DNA of 15,818 bases from Gonapodya sp. JEL0774 (GCA_027604505.1 JADIIX010000293.1:1-15818), one strand, 5' to 3'; positions 1 through 10,614 are shown, counted from the stretch's first letter. Notes: a model not told the origin generated them from the sequence alone. Numbers and translations are program-made.

Positions 1-2672
1 GGCTACTTATTTCCGTCGCTGGTACCTCATTGTCTCTCTCAGCCAATTTCATTGCGGAGAACATTTATTAACCCGCCACATACATATTTGGAGTGTGACA
101 GGAACAAATGTAAGTGCATAGTACCCCCACAAAACGCTAACTGAACCGGTAGTTGTGTGGCGTGACTTCCTGTCCACCTAAAAATCTTTAATGTAAAAGG
201 ATACAATTGCATTTAAGTGCTTCATTTTTGATACCTTGTTTTCACGACTTTCGTGATTTTGGTGTCGGTGCATTACAGTGTTTGGAGAGTTTCGCCTCTT
301 TCAACATGTCGGTACATTCCCAGGGAGACAATCGGGGATACAGATGGATCGAATCATTGCCACATTGTGCTGAGCTGGCATGTGAGCGCGTCCTTTTGTG
401 GATGAACACGATGGACATTGGACATTGGAGCAGGCCATCCATGGACATCGAGCTCTATCTTTTCAGGAGCGAGTTTCTGAAGGCGCTTTTGAGTCCTGAA
501 CGACGGAACTCTGAACAAAGTGTAAGATTCTTGAAGTGAAGTACAGCATGAGAGCTTGTTCGTTGATTGAGGAACAGGAGTTGGATCCAGTGGATATTGT
601 GAAATTCTCGCCGATGTGAGTGATCCCCCCCACATTGCCATTGCCGAGCCTCTCTCCAAAACAAACCAATTTTAAACAAGTGGTCGGGGAAGGCTGGAAT
701 CCGCATATTCCGTGCATCCCTCACTGCGGAGTCAGGGCCACAGAGCTGGGATTCCCGCTCGAACCAAGTTGACGCTAACGTAACGACTGTTGACCTTCCA
801 GGCGCAAAACGCTAGCCAAAACAATGAAATTTGCGTTTCCGTGGTTCGAGAGTTTTTGCACCGGAGGCCCTCAATGAAATCAACCTATAGTCGTGAATAG
901 GGCCATTCAATGAAGGCAACCAAGCCAATGAAACTGGTATGTCACTATCAACGTAGATGACCAGTGTACGTATGTTGCCAAAAGGGAGCAAGGAAATCGG
1001 GAAAGGAAACGTTTAGGTGTCTACACCCGAGACTACCCATCAGTTTAGAGAAGCTTATCTGTGGCCATCAACCTATCTACTTCGAAGAACTACTAGCACA
1101 AGGCAAAGGAGCTTATCACGTTCACGGACATATATTGCGTCAACATAGCTTTGGTTGAGCCAAGGTGGGGGAGGCACGTTTGAGCTCGCATTGATTGTGT
1201 GCTCAGCTGCAATTGGGCATGTTTTTTAAGCCTATCAGAGTGGCTATTGGTGGAATTCCGAATGATGCAGAGGCCAGAGGGCAGAGAGCGCTCCGTCCTT
1301 GAACCCAACCCCCCATCACCCACTGCGTTACCACTGTCCGGCCTACCCTCACTACTTCAACTCCTCTACCTCCACCATGGACACCATGGGCGGCGGGCAA
1401 CCTTGCTGCCCTCACCGTCTTCTCCTCCGTCATCACCCCATGCTTGGAGTATGATCAGGAATGTCGCGAATGACAATGAAGCGCAGATACAAGGGTGCCC
1501 TTCATAATAACAGTGAACGAATCCCCTTCTAGAAACTCCGAGCACGGGACCTGACGCGTCCACGTCGGAAATCGGCCAAAGGTTCATCAAACCTGAGGCA
1601 AAGATCGTGGGGGACAAGTTTCGGTTGAAATTTTTAAAATTTATAATGTGAAGTAGCTTTGTAGAGAGGAATTTTGTATACCATGATCGAACAGCCACCC
1701 AAAAACAGAATTCTGTTTCATTCATTTATTTTCGATACCCCATGCTTACCCCAAAAATGAGTAAATGGTGCAAAAGAACATGTCGAAATTCCAAAACATT
1801 TCGTTTTTGATGTTGAGGCTCAAGGGTGATGGCTCGGTCACTGCCTCTCCCTTCAAACCCCAAGTTTGAGCACTGTCGTCGCTTATCGCGACCACTCGGG
1901 TACCGATTTGCTTCCGACATCTGGGAATTTTTTGCTTGGAGAGGCCTTGCTTGTTTCCGAAGTTTTCAATTGGATCGGGCTGCTCTCCGTCTGCGTGTGG
2001 AGTCGTATGCCAGCACCCCTGGTGGCTCATCCGAGAAAAGCATCTGCACATCCGTAGACACACGGAGCTGGTACAGCTTTCCACACGTTGGAGAGAAGGA
2101 GATCGGACCTAGTAGGTACCGCTGAGCTGGTATGGCGGAGGCTACGAGAGTGATGTAGGGGTTCTTCTTGGATGATGCTGATTTTTGTTGATTTTATGTT
2201 GCACGTTGCACACATGAGTGGGTTTCAAAATTGACTGAAATTGAATTATAATAGTGGGTTAATTTTGGCATTTGATTTTATTCATTTTTGGTGGCCGAAA
2301 AGGCTCACAGTCATAATGATAACGCATAACTTGTTACACAATCACGAACCCCCCGCCATTTTCATCTTTCTAAACCAGTTTCCCGCTCAACTTTTTCGGC
2401 TATCTGCCGTGGGTTTCTAGCTAATAGTTTGCCCAATTGCTTGTACCTGCGGGAGAACAAACTGCGGCTTCCATGAAGCAGTTTGCCACCACTGTATTGA
2501 AATATTGGCATATGGAAACAACAAATTACATTTCGATGTACAAAGCTTGGAGTAAAGTCCGAAAAAATCATAGAATTGATCGGAATGTCCGATCGCGAGA
2601 TGATCGGCTGCTGTTTCCGATATAATTGCACCAAAATTTTTGAATACATCCCACGTCCAATCTGGGGCCAAA
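1..2672. other. Intergenic / unassigned 5' region
   Basis: This 2.7-kb stretch has only short reading frames on both strands, the longest about 119 codons (minus strand, 1366-1725). I found no conserved motif in any of them and no set of GT...AG junctions joining them into a convincing protein. A Kozak-like CCACCATGG at 1374-1382 opens a frame of only about 24 codons. I looked for tRNA B-box-like sequence and saw nothing acceptable. The last 300 bp are presumably the promoter and 5' UTR of the downstream dehydrogenase gene. The rest could be promoter, non-coding RNA, a decayed gene, or the flank of a gene lying to the left. Confidence 0.6.
2578..2594. promoter_or_regulatory. Inverted repeat with CGG-N5-CCG core upstream of the SDR gene
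   Basis: The sequence GATCGGA-ATG-TCCGATC is a perfect 7-bp inverted repeat around a 3-nt centre, ending 78 bp before the SDR start codon. It contains inverted CGG triplets spaced by 5 nt (CGG at 2581, CCG at 2589). That arrangement is typical of binding sites for fungal Zn(II)2Cys6 dimeric regulators. GATCGG occurs again at 2602-2607. Function is inferred from pattern and position only; chance is possible. Confidence 0.35.
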
Positions 2673-3858
2673 ATGAAGGAGCATGACGGAAAATACGAGT
2701 CCCGACTCAAAGCGACGGATCCTCACGGTCGGAGAAGAGTAATCCTCATCACAGGTAACTGCGTGCGAAACAACCAACCCATGAGGCAACCGTAATAAAA
2801 TTATTCACTGTCTCCAGGTGCCGCATCGGGCATGGGACGTGAGACCGCTCGACTCTTCAGTGGTCGAGGATGGTTTGTTGTGGCAGTGGACGTCAATAAC
2901 TCAAACTCGACGGACTCCCTCACGGGCCGATTGCGCTCAGGATTGAACGACCTGGAAGCAGAACTGGGATCGCAGAATGTGCACACGGCCTGTCTCGACG
3001 TATCTCACAAGGATGAATTCGATGCTCTTATTCGCGAACTCGAATCGCTGCTTCCTGGGAAAACTGGCTCGCCCAAAGCTGTTCTCGATGTTGTTTTTGC
3101 CAATGCTGGAATCGGTCGGGGAGGGATGTGGTCTGAGCAGCCATGGAAAGACCACTTGGACGTAGTTGCTGTCAACTTTGTTGGAGTGATGGTCACCATC
3201 TACTCTTCATTGCGGCTAATGAAAAACGAGCGAGGTGGACTGGTTTTTTCGACTAGCTCATCAAGTGCCATGGTGAGTGCCAGATGTCAGGGAACATGAA
3301 ATCTAACATTTTATTTCTGATAATGAACTTAGTATGGGTCACCAGGAATCGCCACGTATTCAGCCACCAAGCACGCAGTAAAGGGTCTTACTGAAGCGCT
3401 TTCCATTGAACTTGGAGCCTTTGGCATTCGTGTTGCAGATACACTCCCGGGCGCAATCGACACCCCTTTGCTGCCATCAGGCGTGGACGAGTCCACGTCA
3501 GCAGCGAACACCAGCAAGAGTCCATTCCGCCTTATGAAACCTTCAGCCATTGCGGAAGTGGTTTGGGCATCATGGGTCAATGATCCCAGGGGAACAGATG
3601 CATTAGGTGACACAACATACAACCGACTGCATTGGTATGTGCCGGAGGAGCTGCAGGTGAGACTGTGGACCTCAGTCGCACTATCGCTTTCTTTTCCGAA
3701 CCTCACTGATAAATATCGTTTCATAGAGGGATATTGATGCAATTGTTAACACAAGGGGTGGCGCGGAGAAGATTCGGGAACAATACAGGAAGGCTTTTTG
3801 GCAACCTCAGACAAAGGGTGCGCGCAGATTAACTTCTAGTGAGAAAGGCAAATTGTAA
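2673..3858 (+). CDS. Short-chain dehydrogenase/reductase (classical SDR), 4 exons
   Basis: Exons are 2673-2754, 2818-3272, 3333-3656 and 3727-3858, with introns of 63, 60 and 70 nt (phases 1, 0, 0), giving 330 aa. The first splice recreates the cofactor motif TGAASGMG (T27-G34) with one junction inside Gly28. Asp52 at the end of the second beta strand suggests NAD(H) over NADP(H). The core NAG is at 123-125 and a conserved Asn at 147. The catalytic set is Ser175, Tyr188 and Lys192 (YSATK), followed by a PG motif and IDTPLL. This is a soluble NAD(P)-dependent oxidoreductase; the fold and catalytic residues are complete, but the substrate cannot be told from sequence. The C-terminal 70 or so residues are a charged extension beyond the usual ~250-aa core. 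The start is the only ATG placing a normal short leader before the Rossmann motif. No functional partner among the neighbours is obvious. Confidence 0.93.
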
Positions 3859-4418
3859 AACGGAATCCGTCCTAGAATAGAATTGCCACCGAGTGTTCTG
3901 CTCGACTACAAGAGGACGTACCACACACTGACTTGGCATTCTCTCATAATACAGAATTCAGCTAAGGGGAACATTGAAGCCAAGTCTCCAACTTTTGTAT
4001 AAAATGATAAATAGGAATTTGGAAGGGCCATGGAGTGACCCGAATACGGGATAAACAGAGCGGTGTGTGCACTGGGGAGACTGACCCAGGAGGTGAACCA
4101 GCCACTGGCCCACTGCCCGATTGCAAGGAACAGCACCTGCGCGTGACGTGCCAGAAGTAGCGAACCACGGTGGTGCGATTTTCCTATGGATATCGAGAAA
4201 GTATAATGGCTCTGGAGGATTACGGTATTAAAGGGAGTGGACTTTGCATTATCACAAAAGACTGTCCTCGGAATTGAAGTGCTTCTAGGGGTTTTATGAT
4301 GCGAATTAATTGCGGCGTCGCTGATTCCCAGGCAGACGGAACCGAGACGTGGTTGCGGATAAAAAAAGATTAAAACCGGAGTGCATCCAAAAACAGGCGA
4401 GGGTAACTCTGACTCTCA
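3859..4418. other. Intergenic region between SDR and phosphatase genes
   Basis: These 560 bp hold the 3' UTR of the SDR gene and the promoter of the phosphatase gene. No reading frame with a recognisable motif is present; the minus-strand frames at 3906-4168 look like chance. No canonical AATAAA follows the SDR stop. A-rich GATAAAAAAAGATTAAAA at about 4357-4374, 45-60 bp before the phosphatase ATG, could be a core promoter element, but this is weak. Confidence 0.6.
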
Positions 4419-5293
4419 ATGCCGCTGTTGATCATATTTTCAGATTTCGACGGCACGATTAGTCGTGATGACCATGTCGTGGACCTTCTCGCTCTGTCTC
4501 TCGGATCGCGCTCAAAAGCTCGAGACGTCGCTCGTGAAATAATGCTGCCCGTAGCGCGACAGGCACGGACGTATCGGGAGGGATTCAATCTTATAGTCAA
4601 ACTTGTTGAAGGAGTGGATGAGGAAACCGGATTGAAGGCTATGATCAAATGTACGTTCGTTTTCTCCTGGCCCCCTGTGATCAACGTCAACGGATTGTAA
4701 TAATCTCTACAGCTGTGGAAATCGACCCTACGTTTTGGGACTTCTACGCATTTTGTACGAATTACGACATACCGTTCACCATTCTCTCCTCTGGCTTTTC
4801 CAAGGTCATTGTTTCGGCATTGACCGCGAAAGGTCGCTCGACTGACATGACTCAGATCCTGGCGCCAACAGTTATCGGCTCAAAGTATCTGTACGACACG
4901 TCTTCCCGCCGGTGGACAGTACAGCATGTCGACAGTTCTTCTACGGGTCACGACAAATCAGCTCAGATTCGAACCGCCCGTGCTGGTATGTCCGACCAAA
5001 CAAGAGTGCCAATCTTGTACCTCGGAGATGGGTTGAATGACATTGGACCCGCTCTGGAGGCGGACATAGTTTTTGCAAAGCGGGGCTCGAGTTTGGATAA
5101 ACAATGTGCGAGGCGTGGAATACAAAGGAGATCTTTTGATACCTTCGCAGAAGTTAAATTAGCACTGCTGGAGGGACTGATGGCTGTACGGAAAGCGTTG
5201 GCAGATTCCAAAAGCTCAGAACAAGCGCCGCCGCTGGTGGACATATGGCGTCGCGAATTATATAAAGATGAAAATACTTCGAGTAGATTGTGA
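4419..5293 (+). CDS. HAD-superfamily phosphatase, yeast Pyp1 (YNL010W)-like
   Basis: Exons are 4419-4650 and 4713-5293 with one 62-nt phase-1 intron, giving 270 aa. All four HAD motifs are present. Motif I is DFDGT with nucleophile Asp9 and acid/base Asp11. Motif II is SSG at 103-105. Motif III is Lys159 in GHDKS. Motif IV is GDGLND with Asp183 and Asp187. Motif order and spacing, the phrase GHDKS, and the FAKRG followed by FDTF after motif IV match, from memory, yeast YNL010W/Pyp1 and its relatives in HAD subfamily IB (phosphoserine-phosphatase/PHOSPHO1-like), which remove phosphate from small phosphorylated metabolites in the cytosol. There is no signal peptide or membrane segment, and the length is close to the yeast protein. 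The start is fixed by motif I lying 9 residues from the N-terminus. The tail of about 30 residues is charged and variable. The exact substrate here is inference. Confidence 0.93.
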
Positions 5294-5348
5294 ATCAATT
5301 TGTGCTAGAGATTGTGCAACTATTTTATCATTGGAAGTGTACTGCACA

Positions 5349-5480
5349 ATGAGGACCAGCTGCAAACTTGTCAGCCTCACGTTGCACAAGAAGTGGGGCC
5401 GTCAAAGAAGCGCACAGAACACCAGCAAACATAGATCAAGTGATTTCGCGAAGACTGGGCAATTCACCAAAGAATCTTGA
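5349..5480 (+). other. Possible upstream ORF in the leader of the gelsolin-family gene
   Basis: An ATG at 5349 opens a 43-codon frame, rich in Lys, Ser and Arg, whose TGA stop (5478-5480) lies 2 nt before the ATG at 5483 of the large downstream gene. The whole frame sits in the 189-bp gap after the phosphatase stop, so it would be in the 5' leader if transcription starts upstream of 5349. The peptide resembles nothing I know. It may be a translation-modulating uORF or simply chance. Confidence 0.25.
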
Positions 5481-5482
5481 GC

Positions 5483-8400
5483 ATGGACTTAAATGACGCG
5501 TCACCACCTGAAAGTGATGCTCGTTCGATCGTCATTCTCGCTGCATCTTCCCCAGTAATACGAGACCCATCACCGCCGCCTCGTAGTCGACAGCCGAAGG
5601 ATGCCGATATGGCAGCTTTGAGAGCGAGAGTTGAGAGCAGAAAGCAGCAATTGGCAAGAGCTGTTGCGGAGGTTACGGGTGTCCCGGTTGGAGGGAGTCT
5701 CATGAAAGGCCAGTCGATACAGTCGCCCGAGCAAGCTCCATCTCCCTCGATTCTAGAAGGGCTTTCACGCATGCAGTCCGACATCTCTTTCTCGAGTGGC
5801 TCTCCTAGCTCGACAGTCGCTGTTCGGGCGGTAGACTCGCCCAGCTTCATCTCCACACCGTCAGTGACTTCCCCGGCTCTCCTTGACTGGGATAGACGAG
5901 TCATTGCATCCTTGTCACATGAAGATGAAATCGTACGAGCATCGAAGGAGCGCATACGGTCCCGGGAGCTCCAAAAAGAGGGCGAACGAGCAAAGGATGC
6001 TGAGAGAGCAAGACTCGATGAGTCGAGGAACGGCCTTTTGTTGAACAAATCAAAGGTGACTTTCCCGCCATTGATATTTCGATTAACTTACTGATGAGTG
6101 ACCATTCTCACATTCCAACACAGCCCAACAGCTCCCATCGCGCGAACCTGTCACCCCCAACCATGTTCTATGGGGCAGATTTTTCGGAAACTTCCAATTT
6201 GCATTCCGCAAAATCTCAGATATCAAGTAGTACACACAGTCACACGGCCGCTTCGCCAGAGGAACGGGACGCTCGGGAGCGCATCCAGAAACGTGAGAAA
6301 ATGGGAGGAGTGTTCCTTGAGGCACTCCGTGCCGTCGCTGGAGCTGGAGCACATGAAAGTTCGCACTCCCTCGCAAGCGTCAGCCGGCGGGAATCATCAC
6401 TCGAAACTACTGAGACGCTTCCCGTCGATGGATCTGTGGCCGCCGGATTACCCCCCTTGCCGTCCGCTCCCCGAATAAAGACAGCACCACGTACTCATTA
6501 CAACCAATGGCGGCAACCACCACACCACTCGGTCCCGTTAAGCACATTACGAAGCATTTTCCCACCTTATGCACCTTTTGCACATGGTCTGCACGTTTTT
6601 CGAATCGTGAATCTTGCCCCGGAACCTGTTCCTCCGGAAGAATGGAATGCGTGGTGTGAAGGTGACGCGTACATTGTCGTGAATGCGCTCGGGGAACGCG
6701 ATGGATCGGAGAATAACCAGGGTGTCTTCACCGTGATTGGTGAGAAGGCGGAAGTGGACAAACGGTTTGCCGCCGCGTGGTGTTCTGAAGCTGCAAGAGG
6801 AGTCTGGGGTATTGAAGGACGAGTGTCCAGAGAGGTGAGGCACGATAACCACAGCTCTAATTTGAGGATGGCCTGTTTTCATTGCAAACCTGCCCAGGAT
6901 CCTCATGCTCCATCACCAGCATTCAAACAACTTTTTCCGGGACCCTCTACAATACATTCCGCAGAAAAGTCTGCGCCTACTGCACTGTACCCCGTGCGTG
7001 AAAAACCTATAGAGTATCTGAGAGCACGGATGGAACACGAAGTCACACCTGCGAGGTTATATCGAGTGGAGCCGAGAGGACGCACTTGGCGCTTTTGCAG
7101 AGTATGTGTCATTTATGTGTTCTTTCTGGACATGAGATTTTTTCCGGGTTTAATGCGAGCCACGGTGATGGTTGAAGGTCGGACCACACCCTTCTTCACT
7201 GGTCCCTGGATCTGTTCATCTACTTGATTTGGGTTCTCGATTCATTCAGCTAGACTCAATCAATTGCTTACGGTCGCAGGTCCTCTGGTGCCGACTCATG
7301 GCACGCCGATGGATCAGTCTGGATAGGTTGGGCATTGCATCTTTTGGTGAAGTTTGGGAGGGCAATGTATCCGGAGGTTTCCTTGCCGCTCTTGCTGCTG
7401 TAGATCATTTAAGCGCGCACAGTCTGGAAGATAGCCTCAAATCGCCACACGGAGTCGCGAGCGAACAGTTTACATTCCTGGACCGTTCATTGACTCGAGC
7501 CCGCACAGTCTTCCTCTCTAGACCCCCGCCGAACGATCCCACCTCACCCGCCTTGACACTTGCCCGTCATGCGAGTCGACGGCGCCTTTCGTTTCAGAGA
7601 GTCGCGGAGGATTGCAAGATCGCATCTCGAAGAGGTTCAGAGTCGTCGATTACTGCAGAAGTGACTGGGCCCTTACAAATCCCGAATACTCTGAATGACT
7701 CTCACCGAAGTATCATGGAGCATAGTTCCTGGGTGGACGGTGATGATGTCCCTCAAGGCAAAGTAGAGCCAGTGGAGCCAGGGGAAGTGGACAGAAAGGT
7801 CGAACGCTGTCATGTATGCCCGTCAGGATTAGAACCCGATACGGAACTCTGGGAGAGTGTGCTTCTTGCACTTTTTGATGCGGTGCAAGATGGCCACGAC
7901 GCCTCCTGGAACGGCGATCGAACTGTTCGCTTATACGAGTACGTGGTTCCGAATCGCGCTCTACCGATGTCTCTATCATGAATTTCCTCTCGTTCTTTTG
8001 TGCCATGTTATAGAATCAGCTCGTCGCTCAAAGCACTTCCTGCGGATATCACTTCGCTCCTTATCCCTTTGCCACCCCCAAGTGTTCTTATTCCCCATCG
8101 AGGCATGCTCAGCTCAACTTCCTGCTATATTGTGGACAATGGCACTGATATCTGGTTCTGGCTGGGTGAAAGAGCGGAAGAGAAGTTAGTAGACACATCC
8201 ACAGAACTCTTGATGGTGAGCCGAAAGTTGTTGTTCCACTGCGATGAACATTCTTCCACAAGAAGACAATACCCCCAATATTGGCAGGTTATCATCCAAG
8301 CTCGCTCTCGCCCATCCTGGATCAATTTCCACCGTCTGAGAGAGGGTTTGGAGATCGAACCCTTTCGAGCGCTCTTTGTTGACTGGTGGGAACGGTCGGA

Positions 8401-10614
8401 AGTCGTCGAGAGTATATCACGTGAAGAATCTGCCGTGCAAGAGGACTCCTTACCTGACGCACACGGAGTAGAACATATTCTTGTTGATTTCAAGGGAGGA
8501 GCGGATTCAGTTCTCCCGCGGGATGTGGCACATGGAGCATTCGACCTCTGCGACATGGGGAAAGCCTCTTCCCACGATGTGAACCTCACACAAAGATTCC
8601 GCAGCAGTGTCTCGCGACGATCTAAGTCCTTGCGGAAGGGAAGCTCTCTCCCCGGTGGTTCCACAGTACTGCATTTCGCTGGTCGCACCGTAAGACGCCG
8701 AAGATGTGTGTGAAACCCCCGCGTTCCCACATTTACTGTTTCTCATTGCAATGTGCACTCTCGTTAGTTGTTAATTCTGTCCGCCCGCTACGACCTTTTA
8801 AAGTTGATGTCAGTGCACTGTACAACCCGGCACCTCCTCTCCCGGATTCGCAGATGATAGACGATGTAATGAAAGTTGCGATCGAACGAAAATCAGACTT
8901 TTCCAGCTTTGTTTTTGAAGCTGCGAATATTGATGGTGGTAAAGCCCTGAGGGGAGGAAAGTTCGTCTCTATTCCGAATACTCAGGTGAGACTGGGATCG
9001 GCGGTGTGGTGAAGAACCTTCGAAAACGAGAACATCAAAAATCTATCAATCCCCAGATTGGCTTATTGTGGGATCACGACGCCTATGTCTTTCTGTCCGT
9101 ATCCCTTGTCAATGCCGGCGCATTGGACTCCAATGAAGAATTGAGCGCCTCCACCATATCTGCTGCCACTGCTTCGTTTTTGGATTCAGCCATCCACCCT
9201 ATTGAACGACGTCGATTCGAGTGCGTCGTTTACTTCTGGGAGGGTCGGCATTCTCCACGACTGGCCAAGTCTGTTTTTGCCTTCAAGACGAAGCATGAAA
9301 TGGAGACTCTTATCAGCCGGATGTATGGGTGTGGGGTTCGAGTTTGCCACGTCGAACAAGGCAGAGAACCGATGGAACTTTTGGCTTGCTTGGGTAATCA
9401 AGTCGTCGTGCGAAAGGGAAGCAGGTCCAATATGAAGCGTGCGGCTGGTAACTCACTGCTATTCAAAGATTTTCCCAAACAAGGGTTGTTTGAGATCTGG
9501 GTCGACAGCAGGTTTCGGACCACGAGACTTGTTGAGGTTCCCTGCGCATCGTCATCCCTTTGCACGAGAAATTGCTTTCTTGCTGTAGCAAACCGCTTCT
9601 CCCCCGGATCAGAATCGACAGATCATTTGTGGATCGGAAAGGGCTCCAGCAAAGACGAATCACTCCGGGCTGTAAAAATCGCCACACTGTTCTGCAGGAC
9701 TTCTCTATCTAACACCGCCGCTTCGGAAAACTCTGAAGAAACGACAACTTTGACAATGGAACATTCAATCTCTACGGAGTCGTCTGATTCAGGTTTTAGA
9801 GGTTTAGTATCAAGTCCAAAGACGGGAGGCTCGTTGAACTCTCTCGTGGAGGTCGCCGGATATTCTAACGGCGCACGAAGTCAGTTTGCTCTCATTCTCG
9901 AAGGTAATGAACCCCAATCTTTCTGGGATGTTGTTGGTGTTGCCAGCGTCAGCCAACAAGGGACCCGATGGTACTTTGCAAAACCTCCTCGTTGTATTTC
10001 CTGCTCTTGCAGTACTGGTGATTTTACTGTAGTTGAGGTTGAGAATCCTCTGCAATCGGATCTTGAAATGAATCGTGGTGGCTGTGTCATCTTGGATACC
10101 GGATTCCCTGGAAAAGTGTACGTCTGGATCGGACGGGAAAGTTCTGACGTCGTGCGGAAACTAACGCGGAAGAGCTTAGAAGTTTGGCTGCAAAGACTAA
10201 ACGGTGAGCTGTGTAGCCCGTATGAACATTAAGGGACACTAAGTTGTGCATGATGCTGACCAGCTGGATTGTTCAGATGGCCGCTGGCTTTCCGTAGACG
10301 ATCATGGCGCAGTAATGGGGCTATCGGGTGCTGTCAACGAAGGTAGCCGTAAAACTGCATATGAGGATGACGACTTTCAGATGGATTCCGACATCAATGC
10401 GCTTGAGATGGTTTCAAACCCAGGGACGGCATTTACACTCGCGATTCGCAACCAATCGGCTCAACGATCGAAATTCAATACAAGCGCTCTAACAAAAACA
10501 AACAAGTCTATGGTTGAGGATAGTGTGGTGTATGTGCGAGATGGACTCGAGCCTCCCGCCTTCCGAGCGTTCTTTCCAGGATGGGATCACGAGAAAAGTA
10601 TCTTTGACGATTAA
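5483..10614 (+). CDS. Six-repeat gelsolin/flightless-type actin-binding protein, 9 exons
   Basis: Exons are 5483-6055, 6124-6834, 6898-7101, 7178-7938 (start uncertain), 8014-8215, 8288-8705, 8768-8985, 9057-10203 and 10277-10614; total 1523 aa. Residues 1-344 are low-complexity Ser/Pro-rich with a charged, probably helical stretch near 150-190. Gelsolin repeats follow. G1 is about 345-445 (GDAYIV; the usual W-x-G reads VIG). G2 is about 480-575 (RLYRV, WEG). A linker of about 170 aa comes next. G3 starts near 745 (WFWLG near 800). G4 starts with PFKVDV at 966-971 (YFWEG to 1092). G5 has LWIG near 1220. G6 has VYVWIG near 1383-1388. The C-terminus carries the family's DGLEPPAFRAFFPGW. The G4-G6 order recalls animal flightless-I, but there are no leucine-rich repeats, and no villin headpiece is seen. 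Proteins of this family sever, cap or bundle actin, often under Ca2+/PIP2 control. Family confidence is high; the activity is inferred. Confidence 0.9.
7102..7177 (+). other. Intron within gelsolin repeat 2; acceptor ambiguous
   Basis: The donor GTATGT at 7102 is clear and phase 0. Three acceptors all join the same open frame: AAG ending 7177 (76-nt intron), CAG ending 7249 (148 nt) and CAG ending 7279 (178 nt). The 7177 choice fits the intron sizes elsewhere. It also gives an ungapped match to the repeat pattern, ending in SVHLLDLG. Its acceptor is weak, however, and it leaves an insertion of about 25 aa before WEG. The 7279 choice has a better acceptor and gives LDRLG...WEG. Protein length changes by at most 34 aa. 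Confidence 0.5.
8706..8767 (+). other. Intron before gelsolin repeat 4 (donor GTGTGT)
   Basis: The frame ending in RRRR must connect to the repeat-4 frame containing PFKVDV. Only GTGTGT at 8706 with TTAG ending 8767 (62 nt, phase 1) keeps both frames. The stronger-looking donor GTAAGA at 8690 leaves the wrong frame with every nearby acceptor. The junction is therefore chosen by frame and family pattern, not by donor strength. Confidence 0.75.

Noticed and set aside
207-539. 110-codon + strand frame, with overlapping minus-strand frames across 242-724
   Set aside because: No known motif, no supporting splice partners, and similar-length frames on both strands at the same place point to chance.
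1366-2084. Two adjacent minus-strand frames (1366-1725 and 1746-2084), possibly exons of one gene
   Set aside because: I could not find convincing GT...AG junctions joining them, and the products show no recognisable domain.
2695-2760. Possible minus-strand tRNA-like segment overlapping the start of the SDR gene
   Set aside because: The TTTGAGTC-type stretch does not fit a B box and no paired arms could be folded around it; the + strand encodes the SDR N-terminus.
5464-6048. 194-codon minus-strand frame opposite the first exon of the gelsolin-family gene
   Set aside because: It is the antisense shadow of a low-complexity coding exon whose + strand frame joins correctly to the downstream gelsolin repeats.
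8125-8730. 201-codon minus-strand frame
   Set aside because: It lies opposite gelsolin repeat 3, where the + strand carries a clear WFWLG motif.
8690-8767. GTAAGA at 8690 as donor of the intron before gelsolin repeat 4
   Set aside because: It is a better consensus donor, but phase 0 from 8689 cannot enter the PFKVDV frame with any nearby AG; the 8706 donor can.
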